Shown here: positions 45,541 to 56,881 of the stretch, one piece after another
Numbering within the stretch: the first letter of the stretch is position 1
Layout: every line of letters starts with the position of its first letter
NCBI RefSeq assembly: GCF_030272615.1
Contig: NC_081413.1
Location: 184,185,451 to 184,249,450 of the forward strand
Direction of reading: 5' to 3'
Length of the DNA: 64,000 nt
From: Cryptomeria japonica
Lineage: Eukaryota > Streptophyta > Pinopsida > Cupressales > Cupressaceae
Position numbers and translations under genes: made by a program
The notes under the pieces: generated by a model
Told to the model about the DNA's origin: nothing
What the model saw: the letters and a program-made list of their open reading frames with translations, nothing else
Database searches by the model: none

Positions 45541-46860
45541 CTTCTCCCTCACTGCCTCCTCCTCCCTCTTCATATTTTGAGGATTCCTTCTTCCTTGAGG
45601 ATGATGTAGATGATGGTCCACCTTCACCACCACCATCACCATCACCACCACCACCACCCACTGCTCAGCCTTTGCCCAAGTGGGCCCGGTTTACAGTTGA
45701 TGTTGCTGGTTCTATGACAGGTGATCCTACTGACACTTATCGTACTCGTGCATAGACATCTGGTTCTATTCTTTTGAGTCATGCCATTTTGGATGATCTT
45801 CAAAAAATTTCAGAGGCGATAGGTCACTCAGAGTGGGATAGGGCCATGGATGAGGAGTATTCTTCTTTGATGAAGAATCATACTTGGGATCTTTGTTCTC
45901 TTTTGAAGGGAAGAAAGTTGGTTCGGTGCAAGTGGGTGTATCATACCAAGTATGTTGTAGATGGTTCTATTAATAAGTATAAGGCTTGTCTTGTTGCAAA
46001 AGGGTTTTCTTAGGTGGAGGGTATTGATTACTCTGAGACCTTTGCTCCTGTCACCAAGATGAATTCTATTCGCTTTGTGCTTTCTCTAGCAGCTTCACAG
46101 GGATGGATAGTTTTTCAGATGGATGTGAAGAGTGCTTTCTTACATGGAGACCTTTATGAGGAGATCTATATGGAGGATCCTCAGGGATTTGTGCAGGATT
46201 CCTCTTTGGTTTGCAGACTTCGACATTCATTATACGGTCTCAAACATGCTTCTCGGGCCTGGTATGAGAAGATGGACTCCTTCTTGCTTTTCACACTCTT
46301 TACACATTGTCATTTTGATCCTACAATCTACATTCAGTGTTAGGGGGATGATATAATTATTCTTGTGCTCTATGTTGATGATCTCATCATTACCGGTAGC
46401 TCATCCTCCTTGATTTAGGATATTCAGGGAGCCTTGATGGAGCAGTTTGAGATGACAGAGCTTGGCCTTCTGCACTATTTTTTGGGCCTACAGGTTATTC
46501 AATCTTCCAATGGGATTTCCATACTTCAGCAGAAGTATGCTCTTGATATGCTTCATAGATTTGACATGCTTACTTGCAAGCCTTCTCCCACACCATTTCA
46601 GTTAGGTGTTGTTTTGTCTACCACTTGTTCTACACCTTCTGTGGATTCTACCTTATATAGGTAGTTGGTTGGCAGTTTGTTGTACCTAGCCCATACTTGC
46701 CCAGATCTTTCTTTTGCAATTGGTCTTGTCTCTCAGTTCTCTCATGATCCTCATGAGAGCCATTGGCAAGCATCCAAACATATTTTGAGGTATATTCGGG
46801 GCACTACATAGTTTGGCATTCACTATACTTCAGGATCCCCTCACATTATTGGCTTCATGA
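45541..46860 (+). pseudogene. C5 linker and reverse transcriptase
   Basis: A Pro-rich linker (SPPPSPSPPPPP, CAC/CCA-rich DNA) leads to WDRAMDEEYSSLMKNHTWD, KYKACLVAKGFS, ETFAPVTKMNSIR, FQMDVKSAFLHGDLYEEIY, LYGLKHASRAWYEKM and the catalytic box LVLYVDDLIITGSS. LGLLHYFLGLQVIQSS and LVGSLLYLAH follow. Stops at 45753, 46011, 46341, 46416, 46662 and 46809 are all TAG. Catalytic Asp residues are intact. Confidence 0.92.
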
Positions 46861-47329
46861 CTCAGATTGGGCTGGTGATGCTAAAGATCGGAAGTCTACT
46901 TCTGGCTTTGTTTTTTGCCTTGGTTCTGGTCCTATCACATGGTCTTGTAAGAAGCAGTCTGTTATTGCATTATCATCTACAGAGGCTGAGTACCGAGCAG
47001 CGGTGCTAGCTAGTCAGGAGGTTTTATGGCTTTGATAGTTGTTGTTTGAGTTTGGGTTTCCTCCTGATAGTCCCACTATTCTTTGGTGTGACAATCAGAG
47101 TGTCATTCACCTTTCCCGCAACCCAGTAGAGCACCAAAGGTCTAAACACATTGATCTCCACATGCATTTCATCAGATAGTTGATTCAGGATGGCTTTCTC
47201 ATCTTGGAGTACATTCCTACAGAGGAGTAGGTTGCTGACATATTCACTAAACCTTTTGCATCTTCGTGCTATCTTCAGTTGCGCTCTATGCTTGGGATGA
47301 AGGAAGTTGTCCTTGGGGGGTCTCATTGA
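46861..47329 (+). pseudogene. C5 RNase H
   Basis: After a frameshift near 46855 the frame reads HDSDWAGDAKDRKSTSGF, ITWSCKKQSVIALSSTEAEY, LWCDNQSVIHLSRNPVEHQR and KHIDLHMHFI, then VADIFTKPFAS. Stops TGA 47033, TAG 47036, TAG 47177 and TAG 47228 precede the natural TGA at 47327-47329. Confidence 0.9.
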
Positions 47330-47559
47330 GGCCTTCCTTCCTTCTTGTTCTTTTTTGTATGATTTTCCCATCTCTTTTTGGAGTAGAGTTTTTTTCCATG
47401 TGGTTTTCTCTATTTCTCCATTTCATAGAGATTTGGTTGTGATTGGGTACCTCATCAGACCTTGTTGCCGGGACCCAAATTTCCCTTCTTCTTGTAGTTG
47501 CATTTTGTTTTCCTGCATTTAGTGTTTTTAGCTACTCCCTAAGTTCATCTTAAGGGGGG

Positions 47560-47895
47560 TGTTAGAGTTATCTTGTATTAGCTAATAATTATTTATTTAA
47601 TTATTAGTCTATTATACTCTACACTTAAGCTAAACTTAGGCATTTAATAATATTGTAGGTTCTAATTAAATACTCTTTATCACTTTAGAGTTTCTTTAGG
47701 GTTGCACATCTTTAGGGTTTCTATTCTCCTGTCATAAGGATTGTATTGTAACTTTTCTTTTTCAATTCCCTCTCTGAAATGATAATCTTTTCTTCAGAGC
47801 CTTTTTTGTGTTCTGTCTCCAATCTTCTCTTGTGACAGGTAATTTGCTTGCAGATTCTCTTGGGATCTTAGAAGTTGTACTTTCTCAACTTCTTA
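47560..47895 (+). repeat. C5 3' LTR (336 bp)
   Basis: Follows the PPT at 47551-47559. It has a short rearrangement around 47660-47720 relative to the 5' LTR (loss of one TAATTATT unit, gain of GCACATC). Confidence 0.92.
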
Positions 47896-48463
47896 AAAAA
47901 AAATGAATATGAATTCTATGGTGACATGTTTTTTTCATATTGATAGAAAAATAGGTTTTGAAAGAGCCTAGACCCTTTTACAATGAAGTAGCCCTTAGGA
48001 AAATAGAACAAATACTATGAGATATGGAACAATCAAAGAAAATACTAATACAACCAAGATGTTAAGCACAACAACAAGAAAAAAACAAAAAAACAAGGAT
48101 CCTAGGAATAGAATCGAAGCCATGTTGGACCCAACCCAATTCAACATCACACTCCTCACTTTAGTGTGATATTGGGAGATAGATTTGGAATTACGTTTCT
48201 TTTTCCTTTGTACAACATTCCAAAAACATTTTTCATCCAAGTCTATCAAACTAGGTGAAGTGAGGGGGATTCCATCATAAAGACCACAACGAAGTGCATA
48301 GTACGAACAAATGATTGTCGAAAAAGATGAAAGGTAGAGAGAAAAATGGTATAAAAGTGGATGAACAAAAAAGATGAAGCTGCTATATGAAAGACCTGGA
48401 TGAAACATTAAGTTGTGTTGAGTTCCACTCAAAGATGGAGAGAATATAAAGAAAAGTTCCTAG
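47896..48463. other. Unassigned region right of C5
   Basis: Contains a 145-codon - strand frame (47995-48432) with a hydrophobic C-terminus (FFCFFLVVVLNILVVLVF). I do not recognise it and see no other support, so it is not called as a gene. Confidence 0.5.
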
Positions 48464-49196
48464 TGTAGAGTCAAAAATTGCATAGCCCTTTGCAATTCCA
48501 CCTACACTTTTGTATCCACTTTAGTGTCCAATCCCGTATCATTTGAGTAGGCCCATTTCAGCCCTTGCATCAACCTTTTCCCTCTCAGGATGCTCAAGAC
48601 ACCTTTCAATAGCTATTCTCCAGCTTTTGTTTCATGTTAGTCATGTGTTTCTCTTGCCACTTGTCATTTTTGAGCGTGTATCGTCTAGACACTAGCGCAC
48701 TAGACATTCATCCCGTGACATCTTAATCAACACTTGTCACTTATCTTGGTCAATGGAAACAACTCAAAATCTTCTAAACAGCTCGCCGACCTCTTCTTTC
48801 CCTCCTATTCTCTCATTTTAAATCCATGTTTTCTCTTCTTTCACTCTCTCTAGTTCCTTGATATAATCTCTCTAGTTCTCTTGGCTCACACATATTTCTC
48901 TTTCTCTCTCTCACTTGCTATAACATTCTCTAGTTTTCTACAACACTCTCAAGCTCTCACAATAATCTTTTGCAACTCTCTTGGCTTTCTCAAGTCTCTT
49001 TGGTAATTTATTTCTATCATTTTATTTATCTCATCTTTGAGCATCTTGGAATTTATCACATCCCCTATCTATTTGATCATTTTATCATTCTAGCTATTAA
49101 TCTTTTGATCTATCTATCTATTTGGGTTGTCCGTGGAGGTGGAAACACCAAAACGAGGGTCTGACTAAGGTAGGCCTCTAAACATAACCCCCAACA
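48464..49196 (+). repeat. Gypsy-type LTR copy related to G1, + strand
   Basis: Begins TGTAGAGTCAAAAATTGC and ends CCCCCAACA. The block from TTGTCCGTGGAGGTGGAAAC to the end matches the G1 LTR in opposite orientation. CT-rich tracts (48840-48980) lie in the middle. No target duplication or PBS is seen and similarity runs on slightly past 49196, so it may be a fragment rather than a clean solo LTR. Confidence 0.65.
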
Positions 49197-49774
49197 TTTT
49201 TCCTCTTCTTTATGTGTACAATTTTCTTAAAGGCATCCAACTGCATGAGATTTTTCTTTTTCTCTATTTATATCATTCACATTCATTTCTATTTATATTT
49301 ATTATCTGAACTATTTGTTATGACGTTTCTAACTTTTGGGTTTTTCAAGTTATCTAAAGAACACAAAGTCAAGTTTTTATGTTTCTAAGCCTTTTTTGTT
49401 CATTGTTCATGGTTCATATGATACTACAACGCGCCACACAAATGTCTGCATGTCACGATGGTTTCCTTGACTGAAATGCTCAGACTTAAACTAAAAAATC
49501 TCTATGTTTTCTCTTTTAATTTCCCTAATTATATAGGTTCACCAGTTTCACTAGTTGGAGATATCTGAATGTTTGTTGTGAAATTGACTCTCAAGGGAAT
49601 ATAGCTCTCCCCTTTGCAGGGTCATTTTTGCACCACTACACCTAGATTGTGGGGAGCGATGTGTATTTAATACAAGGGAACTTATAAAATTGGTAAAAAA
49701 TGAAATTCTCATAATGCTACATAAAAGGGATTTGATACAGTCAAAACATTAATGACATGCACATCGTTGTCAGC
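49197..49774. other. Unassigned AT-rich DNA
   Basis: No gene or element motif on either strand. The first ~60 bp may still belong to the LTR on the left. Confidence 0.5.
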
Positions 49775-51640
49775 ATAGACCAACCGATTTCCACGCTACC
49801 CACGTTGTTCCTGTTGCACCATCATAAATATTGCAAAGAGTCGCTATTACAAGAGACATATAATTTATTATACATTTTCTATAAACCAAATGTGATAAAA
49901 CAGATAGTTTTGCTCTAAAACATGAAATTTGACAGCTACTTATTCATTTGTGACAGGGATTTCTTGATTTCATTCCAATTAAGAGCAATTATAACAAAAA
50001 CATTTTAATTTGTCATAGACAATACATGTTGATTTATGTATAGTAAATGGGTATATCAATTAATTTTTAGTAATCAACTTTATCTTCTAGCCTCTCAGGA
50101 CTACCCGACATGTCACTGGTGAGTCTGAATTGGACTAAGCAGAAGTTATTGGTTTGTGATTGGTATAGTCGGTAGGGAACCTGCTCAAAGCTACATAAAG
50201 CCCTTTAATTTGAATGGTTTTTTCTAATAATTACCAACAACATTGCCACACCTTGGCACTAACACAAAAACATAATCTAGATTATTTTTTGAAGACAAAG
50301 ATCGAATTTCACTCTTTAATATTTAATTATTTCTTTGATATTTAATATTCTACTAAATAAATTAAATTAAAATAATTATAAACAAACCTAAAAGTTTAGT
50401 AGTTAGCTTAAAGAGGAAACTAACAAAGAATAAATAGATTCCTCCACCCACCAGGGATGACCACATGAAAAAATGCCATGAAAACGCCCATGAGAAGGAA
50501 GAGGAAATGAAACAAACAATATTTACCAACACTTATATAAATAACCAAGAAGCACCTTCATCTTCTAGCCTCTCTAGATTACTTGACATATCCATGGTGA
50601 GCCTAAATTGGCCTAAGCAGAAGTTATTGATTTATGACTGGTACAGTTGGCAAGGGTCCTGCTTAGAGTTACATAAAATTGTTCAATTTTAAAAGTTTTT
50701 GTTGATAATTCCTAACAACGTTTCCACACCTTGGCACTAACATAGAAATATGATCCAATTTATTTAATTAATACAAATAATAGATTTTACTCTTGAATAT
50801 GAATAAATTAAATTAAAATAACTATAAACAAGCCTAGTTGATTTCCATGCTACTCACGTTGGCACATGCTAGTTGATTTCCATGCTACTCATGTTGGCAT
50901 AGGCTAGTTGATTTCCATGCTACTCACGTTGTTCCTGATGCACAATCATAAATGTTGCATAAGGCCAACTATTACTGTGGACATAGAATTTACTATACAT
51001 TTCCTATAAACTGAATGTGATAAAACATATTACTCAGTGACTTTTGCTATGAAACATGAAATTTGACAACTACTTATTCATTTGTGACAAGGATTTCTTG
51101 ATTTCATTCCTATTAAGAGAAATCTTGATAGGTAGTTTTTTATTTGTGATAGACAACACATGTTGATTTGTGTATAGTTAGAGGGTTTGTCAATTAATTT
51201 TCAGTAAGCACCTTTATCTTCTAGCCTCTTTGGATTACCTAACATGTTAATGGTGAGCTTGAATCAACCTGAGAAAAAGTTCTTGATTTTTGACCAATAC
51301 AGTCGGTATAGGTCTTTCTTAGAGCTACATAAAGCCCTTGAATTTGAATGTTTTCCGCTAATAATTTCCAACAATGTTGCCACACATTAGCACTAACACA
51401 TAATATAATCTAGATTATTTTATGAATACAAAGACCAGATTTCACTCTTCAATAATTTATTATTTCTTTGATATTTTATCTTCTATTAAATAAATTAAAT
51501 TAAAATAACTATAAACAAGCCCAAAAGTTTAGTAGTTAGTCCAAAGAGGAAATTAACAAATAATAAACAAATTCCTCCATGCACTACTGAGAACCACCCA
51601 AAGAAACGCCATGAAAACATCAATAAGAAGAAAGATGAAA
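49775..51640 (+). repeat. Diverged segmental tandem duplication, two full and one partial copy
   Basis: Copy 1 spans about 49775-50465, copy 2 (missing its first half) about 50466-50834, copy 3 about 50905-51640. Shared landmarks are TCTTCTAGCCTCTC (50085, 50563, 51218), GCCACACCTTGGCACTAACA and GCCATGAAAACG/AT. Each copy can encode a peptide like MSMVSLNWPKQKLLIYDWYS. In copy 2 this lies in a 75-codon frame (50465-50692). The sequence resembles no element here and may derive from a host gene fragment. Confidence 0.7.
50833..50938 (+). repeat. Short tandem repeat, 35-36 bp, three units
   Basis: CTAGTTGATTTCCATGCTAC then TCACGTTGGCA-type spacer, three times, at the junction between copies 2 and 3 of the larger duplication. 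Confidence 0.88.
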
Positions 51641-51646
51641 TGAAAT

Positions 51647-52369
51647 TGTAGACACCTAAAATTGTCCTAGCCTAATTAAATAAATATTATTTTTATTTAT
51701 TTAATCCACTAATCCTCTTCTAGCCTTTTCCCACTTAAATAAATATTTTGTTTATTTAAATTATCTTTTCTCTAAATTAAATAAATATTTTATTTATTTA
51801 ATTGGTCCCACCTCTTCTATTAATTAAATAAATTTTCATTTATTTAATTAATTCATTAGCTTTTTTTGTCCATGACAAGTTTCATTCATCTCTTAATTTA
51901 ACTTTAACCACCTCTCTAATATTTTCCTATTTCCTATAACTACCCTCTAATATGGGCCGACCATTTATCCCTCCACCCCTTAATCCTAGCCCTCCATTTC
52001 TAGGGTATTCTTTATGAAAGAGGGGTCTTTCTCTATCCTTCCATAGAGAATTAAAGTACAAGCACCTACATAGTTGAATTGCATACACAACCACAATTCA
52101 TTCTCTATTAAGCTCTTGTGCACATACAAATCTGAGAGCAACCATAATTAATATCAAGAAAGATCAATGGAGATAGGAAACATTGGAGATCAAATCCTAT
52201 GAACATGCAAGGGTATAATATTTCTATATTTGTTATTTGCATGGTTTTAGGTTCTTCATTGGTGTATGTTAGTTTCATTTTAGAACCAGGTTAGTCGTTG
52301 AATCTCATATGTGTGGAGGCGGGAAAAGTGAGATCGGGTGACTAGGTCCTAATTCCACTTTTGCCAACA
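51647..52369 (+). repeat. LTR-like sequence, TGTAGACACC start
   Basis: Begins TGTAGACACCTAAAATTG, close to the B LTR start (TGTAGACGTCTAAAACTG), shares its AATTAAATAAATATT-rich section and ends TTTTGCCAACA. No PBS, PPT or target duplication was found (flanks GAAAT and CATTG), so ends are tentative. Confidence 0.6.
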
Positions 52370-52904
52370 CATTGGGAATACAAAAGAGACTAGAGAGATA
52401 GACCACTTTGGCTACTTCTTGTGAAAAATAGATAGCCAAGGATTATCTCTTAGGGTTTCTATTCCTCTTGTTGCAAATGATGAGAAAAACTAGGGTTTGA
52501 ATGATCAACTAGACTAGGAGATAAAGAATGAAGCACAAATGAACTTGAAATTGAGATAGTGAAAGCATGAAAGGGGGAGGATTTTGGATGTGTGCCTGAT
52601 GTTGCAAACTAAGCCAAACTGATCGGGATCAGGGAGCCATGCCACTATCATGTTTCTACATACATGAGGTTGTAACTGAAAGACTGCAAATCCGATGACC
52701 TGAAGCTGCAACCTATCCAATTTCACTGCAAAGTGGAGGGACCAAGGTGGTATGCCACTTTCCTGGGCAAGACCAAGGCACCACGCCCTTGTCCCAGGTA
52801 GATTAGGGCAAATCTGATGATTCTGGGTGGTTCTGATGCCTTTTCCTGAGCTAAAAGTCCTTCCAAATGCCTATTTTTGCACCTGCAACTAAAAAGGGAA
52901 GGTT
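52370..52904. other. Unassigned or outer LTR sequence of G2
   Basis: About 530 bp without a gene. The right edge resembles sequence left of 18436 in G1, so part of it may be LTR. Confidence 0.4.
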
Positions 52905-53963
52905 TGTGTGGCTATATAGGGTTTTAACTTAGTCAAACCCCTATTTTGGTGATTTCCACCTCCACAAATAGCCGATAATGTACTAAAAATGTGTGTGCTA
53001 GAACCTTGTGTGTATGCAAGATCCTAAAATGAATGCAAACAATCTAGAGCAACCCTAAAGAGTAAACCCTAAATGCTTGTACTTGACAATGTAAATGCTC
53101 TAAATAAATGATGTAAAGTGATCTAAAGTATGAATGTAAATATACAAGTTGATGTAAAGAAGCTCATACAAAGACATGAAAATAACATGAAATCATACCA
53201 ATCCCTAAGGGAGAGATATTGCCACTAGATCTCCTATTACTCTTCAATGTCTTCAAGGCTCCTAATTGATGATGAATGCTTGATGAAATGTTGTTGAATG
53301 TTGTTGAAGACTCCACATAGGCTTCTCTTTCACTACATAGAAGGCTCCTTGTGCCCCAAAAACCTGCCCTTAGATTCTTAGATAGATCGATATATAGTTC
53401 TTTGTTTTTCTTCAAATGAATAAAGAGAGCTCTTATGTATGAAACCCTAGATCTTAATTTTGACTTAATTCCATCTTTAAGCTGACCTAGGAATTGAATT
53501 TCTCACCAATATTTTGGGGTTAAGCAATATAATATCATAGAATTATGCTCCCAAAATTTCGGGAAAAATGTCGAGGACCATGTGCACTCCCGCCACGGTC
53601 CGATCAACTTTTCATCAAATTTTTAGGGTCATTAGATATGATGATATTAGAGTGAATCTCAAAGTTACAGCTGATTTTGAGGTGTTTTGATATGCGAAAT
53701 CGGGCCTTAAAGGTCGAAATAGGACATAATTAGGGTTTTAGATTAAATGATTTATTGGAAGAATAAAATAAAAAGGGGCACACTTAAGGTAAAGGGCCCA
53801 ATTTTATGATGTATGAAGTGATGAAATAGGACTTTAGATTTAATTTAATTAATTAATTAGATTCTTAAAGGTAAATAATAATGCAAGATGCAAACACACT
53901 AAGGCAGGTGCTAAACTAAGTGTAAAATTGTACCATCCTAGCAAGGGTGTAGAATTTATGACA
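52905..53963 (-). repeat. G2 3' LTR (left boundary tentative)
   Basis: On the - strand starts TGTCATAAATTCTACACC after the PPT, comparable to the G1 start TGTAATATTAAAAATCACACC. It contains the diverged GATTTCCACCTCCAC block near 52950. Confidence 0.65.
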
Positions 53964-53984
53964 CTAAATTTATCCCCCCCTTTA
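53964..53984 (-). promoter_or_regulatory. G2 polypurine tract
   Basis: - strand AAAGGGGGGGATAAATT just before the LTR. Confidence 0.75.
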
Positions 53985-55457
53985 GCGATCATATGACACT
54001 ACGTGCATATGCAAGATAAAGTAAAGAAATGTAAACATTTATGTAAAAGGATATATCCACAAGTTGTCGGATGAAGCCCCCAACGCTATTTGCAGTACAC
54101 AGTTAGGATCCACACCCTAGAAAAACACATGTTAGATAAAATCACAAAATCACCTAAATACTTACTAAGGAAGGTGATGAAAATTCGAGGGTAGCTATAT
54201 GCCCCCCCTATTTTGGCTTGCTAATTTTAGTGAGTTGAAACAGGGTATCATGTTTACCACATCAAATTGTGAAAGAAGATTGATGATAAATTCTCACAAG
54301 AAGATTTGATACAAGATCAAAAACTAATGGAGAATCATTTGGTAAGAAATAGAACTAAGCCTTAACTCCAACACAACAAAGAGTGTGAGGATTTGAGAGT
54401 TCTCTAACACAAGATGAAATATTTAAATTGAGACAAATGTAAAGAGAAGGAAGAAGAGATAGAAAGCATGAATACAAACTTTGGTGATCCATGAGAAGAG
54501 AAAATGAACCATGGACATCTCACCCCTAAAACTAGGTGATCCATGGAGAGAAGGATATGGAAAACTAGCCCCCAGAGTCTATCTGGGTGATCCATGTAAG
54601 AGAGGAGAGTGAGAAAACTGTTAGTTCCACTCAACCTTGTGCATGTGTGTGCAAGTAGAACAAGGATACCTACCTTAGACACCAAGAAGATATCCATCAT
54701 GCAACAATGTCAGAAATCCAAGCAAGAGAGGGAATACTCTTCAAGAAAGGATAAGATAGTTCAAAAGAGATATCCTGCTATATAAGTGTAAAGGAGAAGA
54801 GATCTTTGTTCAAAAGACATCTACCTTCAAGAGGAGTTTTCTTTGACAAATATAACATCTTCTAGAACGAAAGAATGCAAGATTTTTGAAAAGAGCAGAG
54901 GATTGAGAAGATATCAAAGAGAGATTATTTATAACAACACTCTTCTAAAAGAAGGCAAGAGATCCTCATCAGGGATATGCACGTGCACAAAATAGAAGGG
55001 TTTATTATAAAAGATACTACTCAATGAATAAAAGAAATTTATGAATGATCAAAGACTTCCAAAACCAAGGAGGAGGTCCCAATTAAGGATATGTACTTAA
55101 GATCCCCATTAGGGATGCTTGTTCCAATATGAGAGAAGGAATTCAAAGATGAATACAACTCTACGATCAATAAGAAGTCCTTATAGAAGACACTACTTAA
55201 CAAAGGGGAAATTTTAATCTTAAGAAGGAAAGATATTTGAAATCGTTCTTGCCCCCATATATATAGGGAGAAGAGATGATTTAGAAATAGGTTATTATGT
55301 CTCTTCCAAAAGTATGATTGCACATGAAATTATACCATCATGAATGACAATGAGCCCCCAGTAAGTGAGATACCAATGTCACATAATGATGAGAAACATA
55401 ATAGCCATTAATATTATTTAAAGACATGATATATTGAATAAGGTATTTGAATATGAC
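53985..55457 (-). other. G2 3' internal tail, non-coding with short iterated motifs
   Basis: No supported frame. Two motifs recur: GGTGATCCATG (54481, 54537, 54590) and GATCC(C/T)CAT(C/T)AGGGAT-like units (about 54970, 55080, 55100). The last 5 bases (ATGAC, 55453-55457) are the C6 target duplication. Confidence 0.6.
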
Positions 55458-56564
55458 CGATGGACTTATAAAGCACTGAGAGGGGGGGGTGAATCAGTCA
55501 CACCAAAAATAGTACTACTTTAAACACTGACCAGTATATAAACTTAACAAGTTTGTTAAACAATATACATGCAATGAAAATGATATAACAAAATCCACAA
55601 TAAGTAAAGCATCCACCATAACACGTGTTTATATGTGGAAAACCCAAATAGGTCAAAACCACAGTGAGATGGGACTCACAAGTTAACTATCTACAGTAAT
55701 AGATAACTGACCGGTTAGGGTCTACAAAATGCTCTACTAGGAGTGAATCCTGTTAAAGATCCCAAATCTTAGTTAAAAGATATACCCTATAAAAGGTAGT
55801 ACCCTATAAGGAGTAACCTCGGTGGAAGATTTCTGAATCCAAACTAATGGATCACCTAGTTAGAGGATTTGAACAATGAAGCTTGTTAGAGCTTACCAAG
55901 TTAGGGGATTTGAGTGTTGCAATGATTAGAAAACAACAGGTGATGTGATCTAGTAGTAGCACAAATTGCTTGTATAGATCCTCTTTTGCACACTTAACAC
56001 TTCTTTACCAACATACTCTATGACTTAACACTTCTGCCTTTACACATAACATATCACTTTCGCTCATACAAAATATTTCTTTGTGATGTCAATATATAGA
56101 CATTTAGATTTCATGTCGGCCTCTAGAAATCATAACACAATTACCTAGGTGCAGTGTATCTGGTCAAGTGATCATAACTCATCACAAAAATACCGCCAAA
56201 TCTTGTCAATAGGGATAACTCATCACGACTTGTGATAACTCATCACATAATCAATGAATATCGGTTGGAACAATCAATACCAGTTGGAGTTAAACATATA
56301 AACCGTTTATCCTTGATGCTCTTGTGATAATCTTCATTGGATCCTCATGTTGATGCCAAGTTGTGCAAATCCACTGGTTGTCTCCATGTATATACTGGTT
56401 GTCACCATGTTTCGGCTGGATATAAACCTCTAGAATACCGGTTGTAGTATAAACAACTTTGAAGTCACACCGGTAGACAATATGAACATGTGTGTGTGTG
56501 TGTGTGTTTCATCAATGACAAGATATGATGTAGTTTAATCATTACAATCATCATCAAGCCAACA
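55458..56564 (-). repeat. C6 3' LTR (1107 bp)
   Basis: On the - strand from TGTTGGCTTGATGATG to AAGTCCATCG (CA decayed to CG). It carries a (GT)n run at 56491-56508. Confidence 0.92.
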
Positions 56565-56731
56565 ATCTCCCCCTTTGGCATTGATGGCAACACTTAGAAA
56601 AATTTCAGTAATACCGCTAAGTGTGCTTACAAAAAAAAAAATTATACACATATACACATACTCCCCCTTACTACATACATCATACAAAATTTTCAAAAAC
56701 ACACATACATATTTCTACTCCCCCTTTGACA
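56565..56731 (-). promoter_or_regulatory. C6 PPT and two upstream PPT-like tracts
   Basis: - strand GCCAAAGGGGGAGAT abuts the LTR. Further GGGGGAG tracts lie near 56661-56668 and 56719-56730 (GTCAAAGGGGGAG). Same arrangement as C3 and C4. Confidence 0.82.
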
Positions 56732-56881
56732 ACAATGCCAAATTGAAAAGAAAAAAATATATAGAGAGAGAGAGAGAAAAGTTTGTATCAAAATGTTTTA
56801 CATATACAAAAACTTGAAAAAATTGAAACAAGATCATGCATTCGCAAGTCTCATGAAAATAACATTAAATTTCCTCTTCAA

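Larger units (their letters stand above)
42178..47895 (+). mobile_element. C5: full-length copia pseudoelement with short LTRs
   Basis: LTRs 42178-42514 and 47560-47895 (337 and 336 bp), TSD AAAAA on both sides (weak alone, as both flanks are A-rich). PBS directly after the 5' LTR, PPT TTAAGGGGGG directly before the 3' LTR. All copia domains are present in order. Few indels but about two dozen stops, mostly TAG, place its death down to base substitution. Confidence 0.93.

Noticed and set aside
45625-45660. CAC/CCA microsatellite
   Set aside because: It is the Pro-rich linker between integrase and RT of C5, read in frame.
47995-48432. 145-codon frame with a hydrophobic C-terminus
   Set aside because: No homology I can recognise, no promoter or partner copy, AT-rich flanks; length alone is weak evidence.
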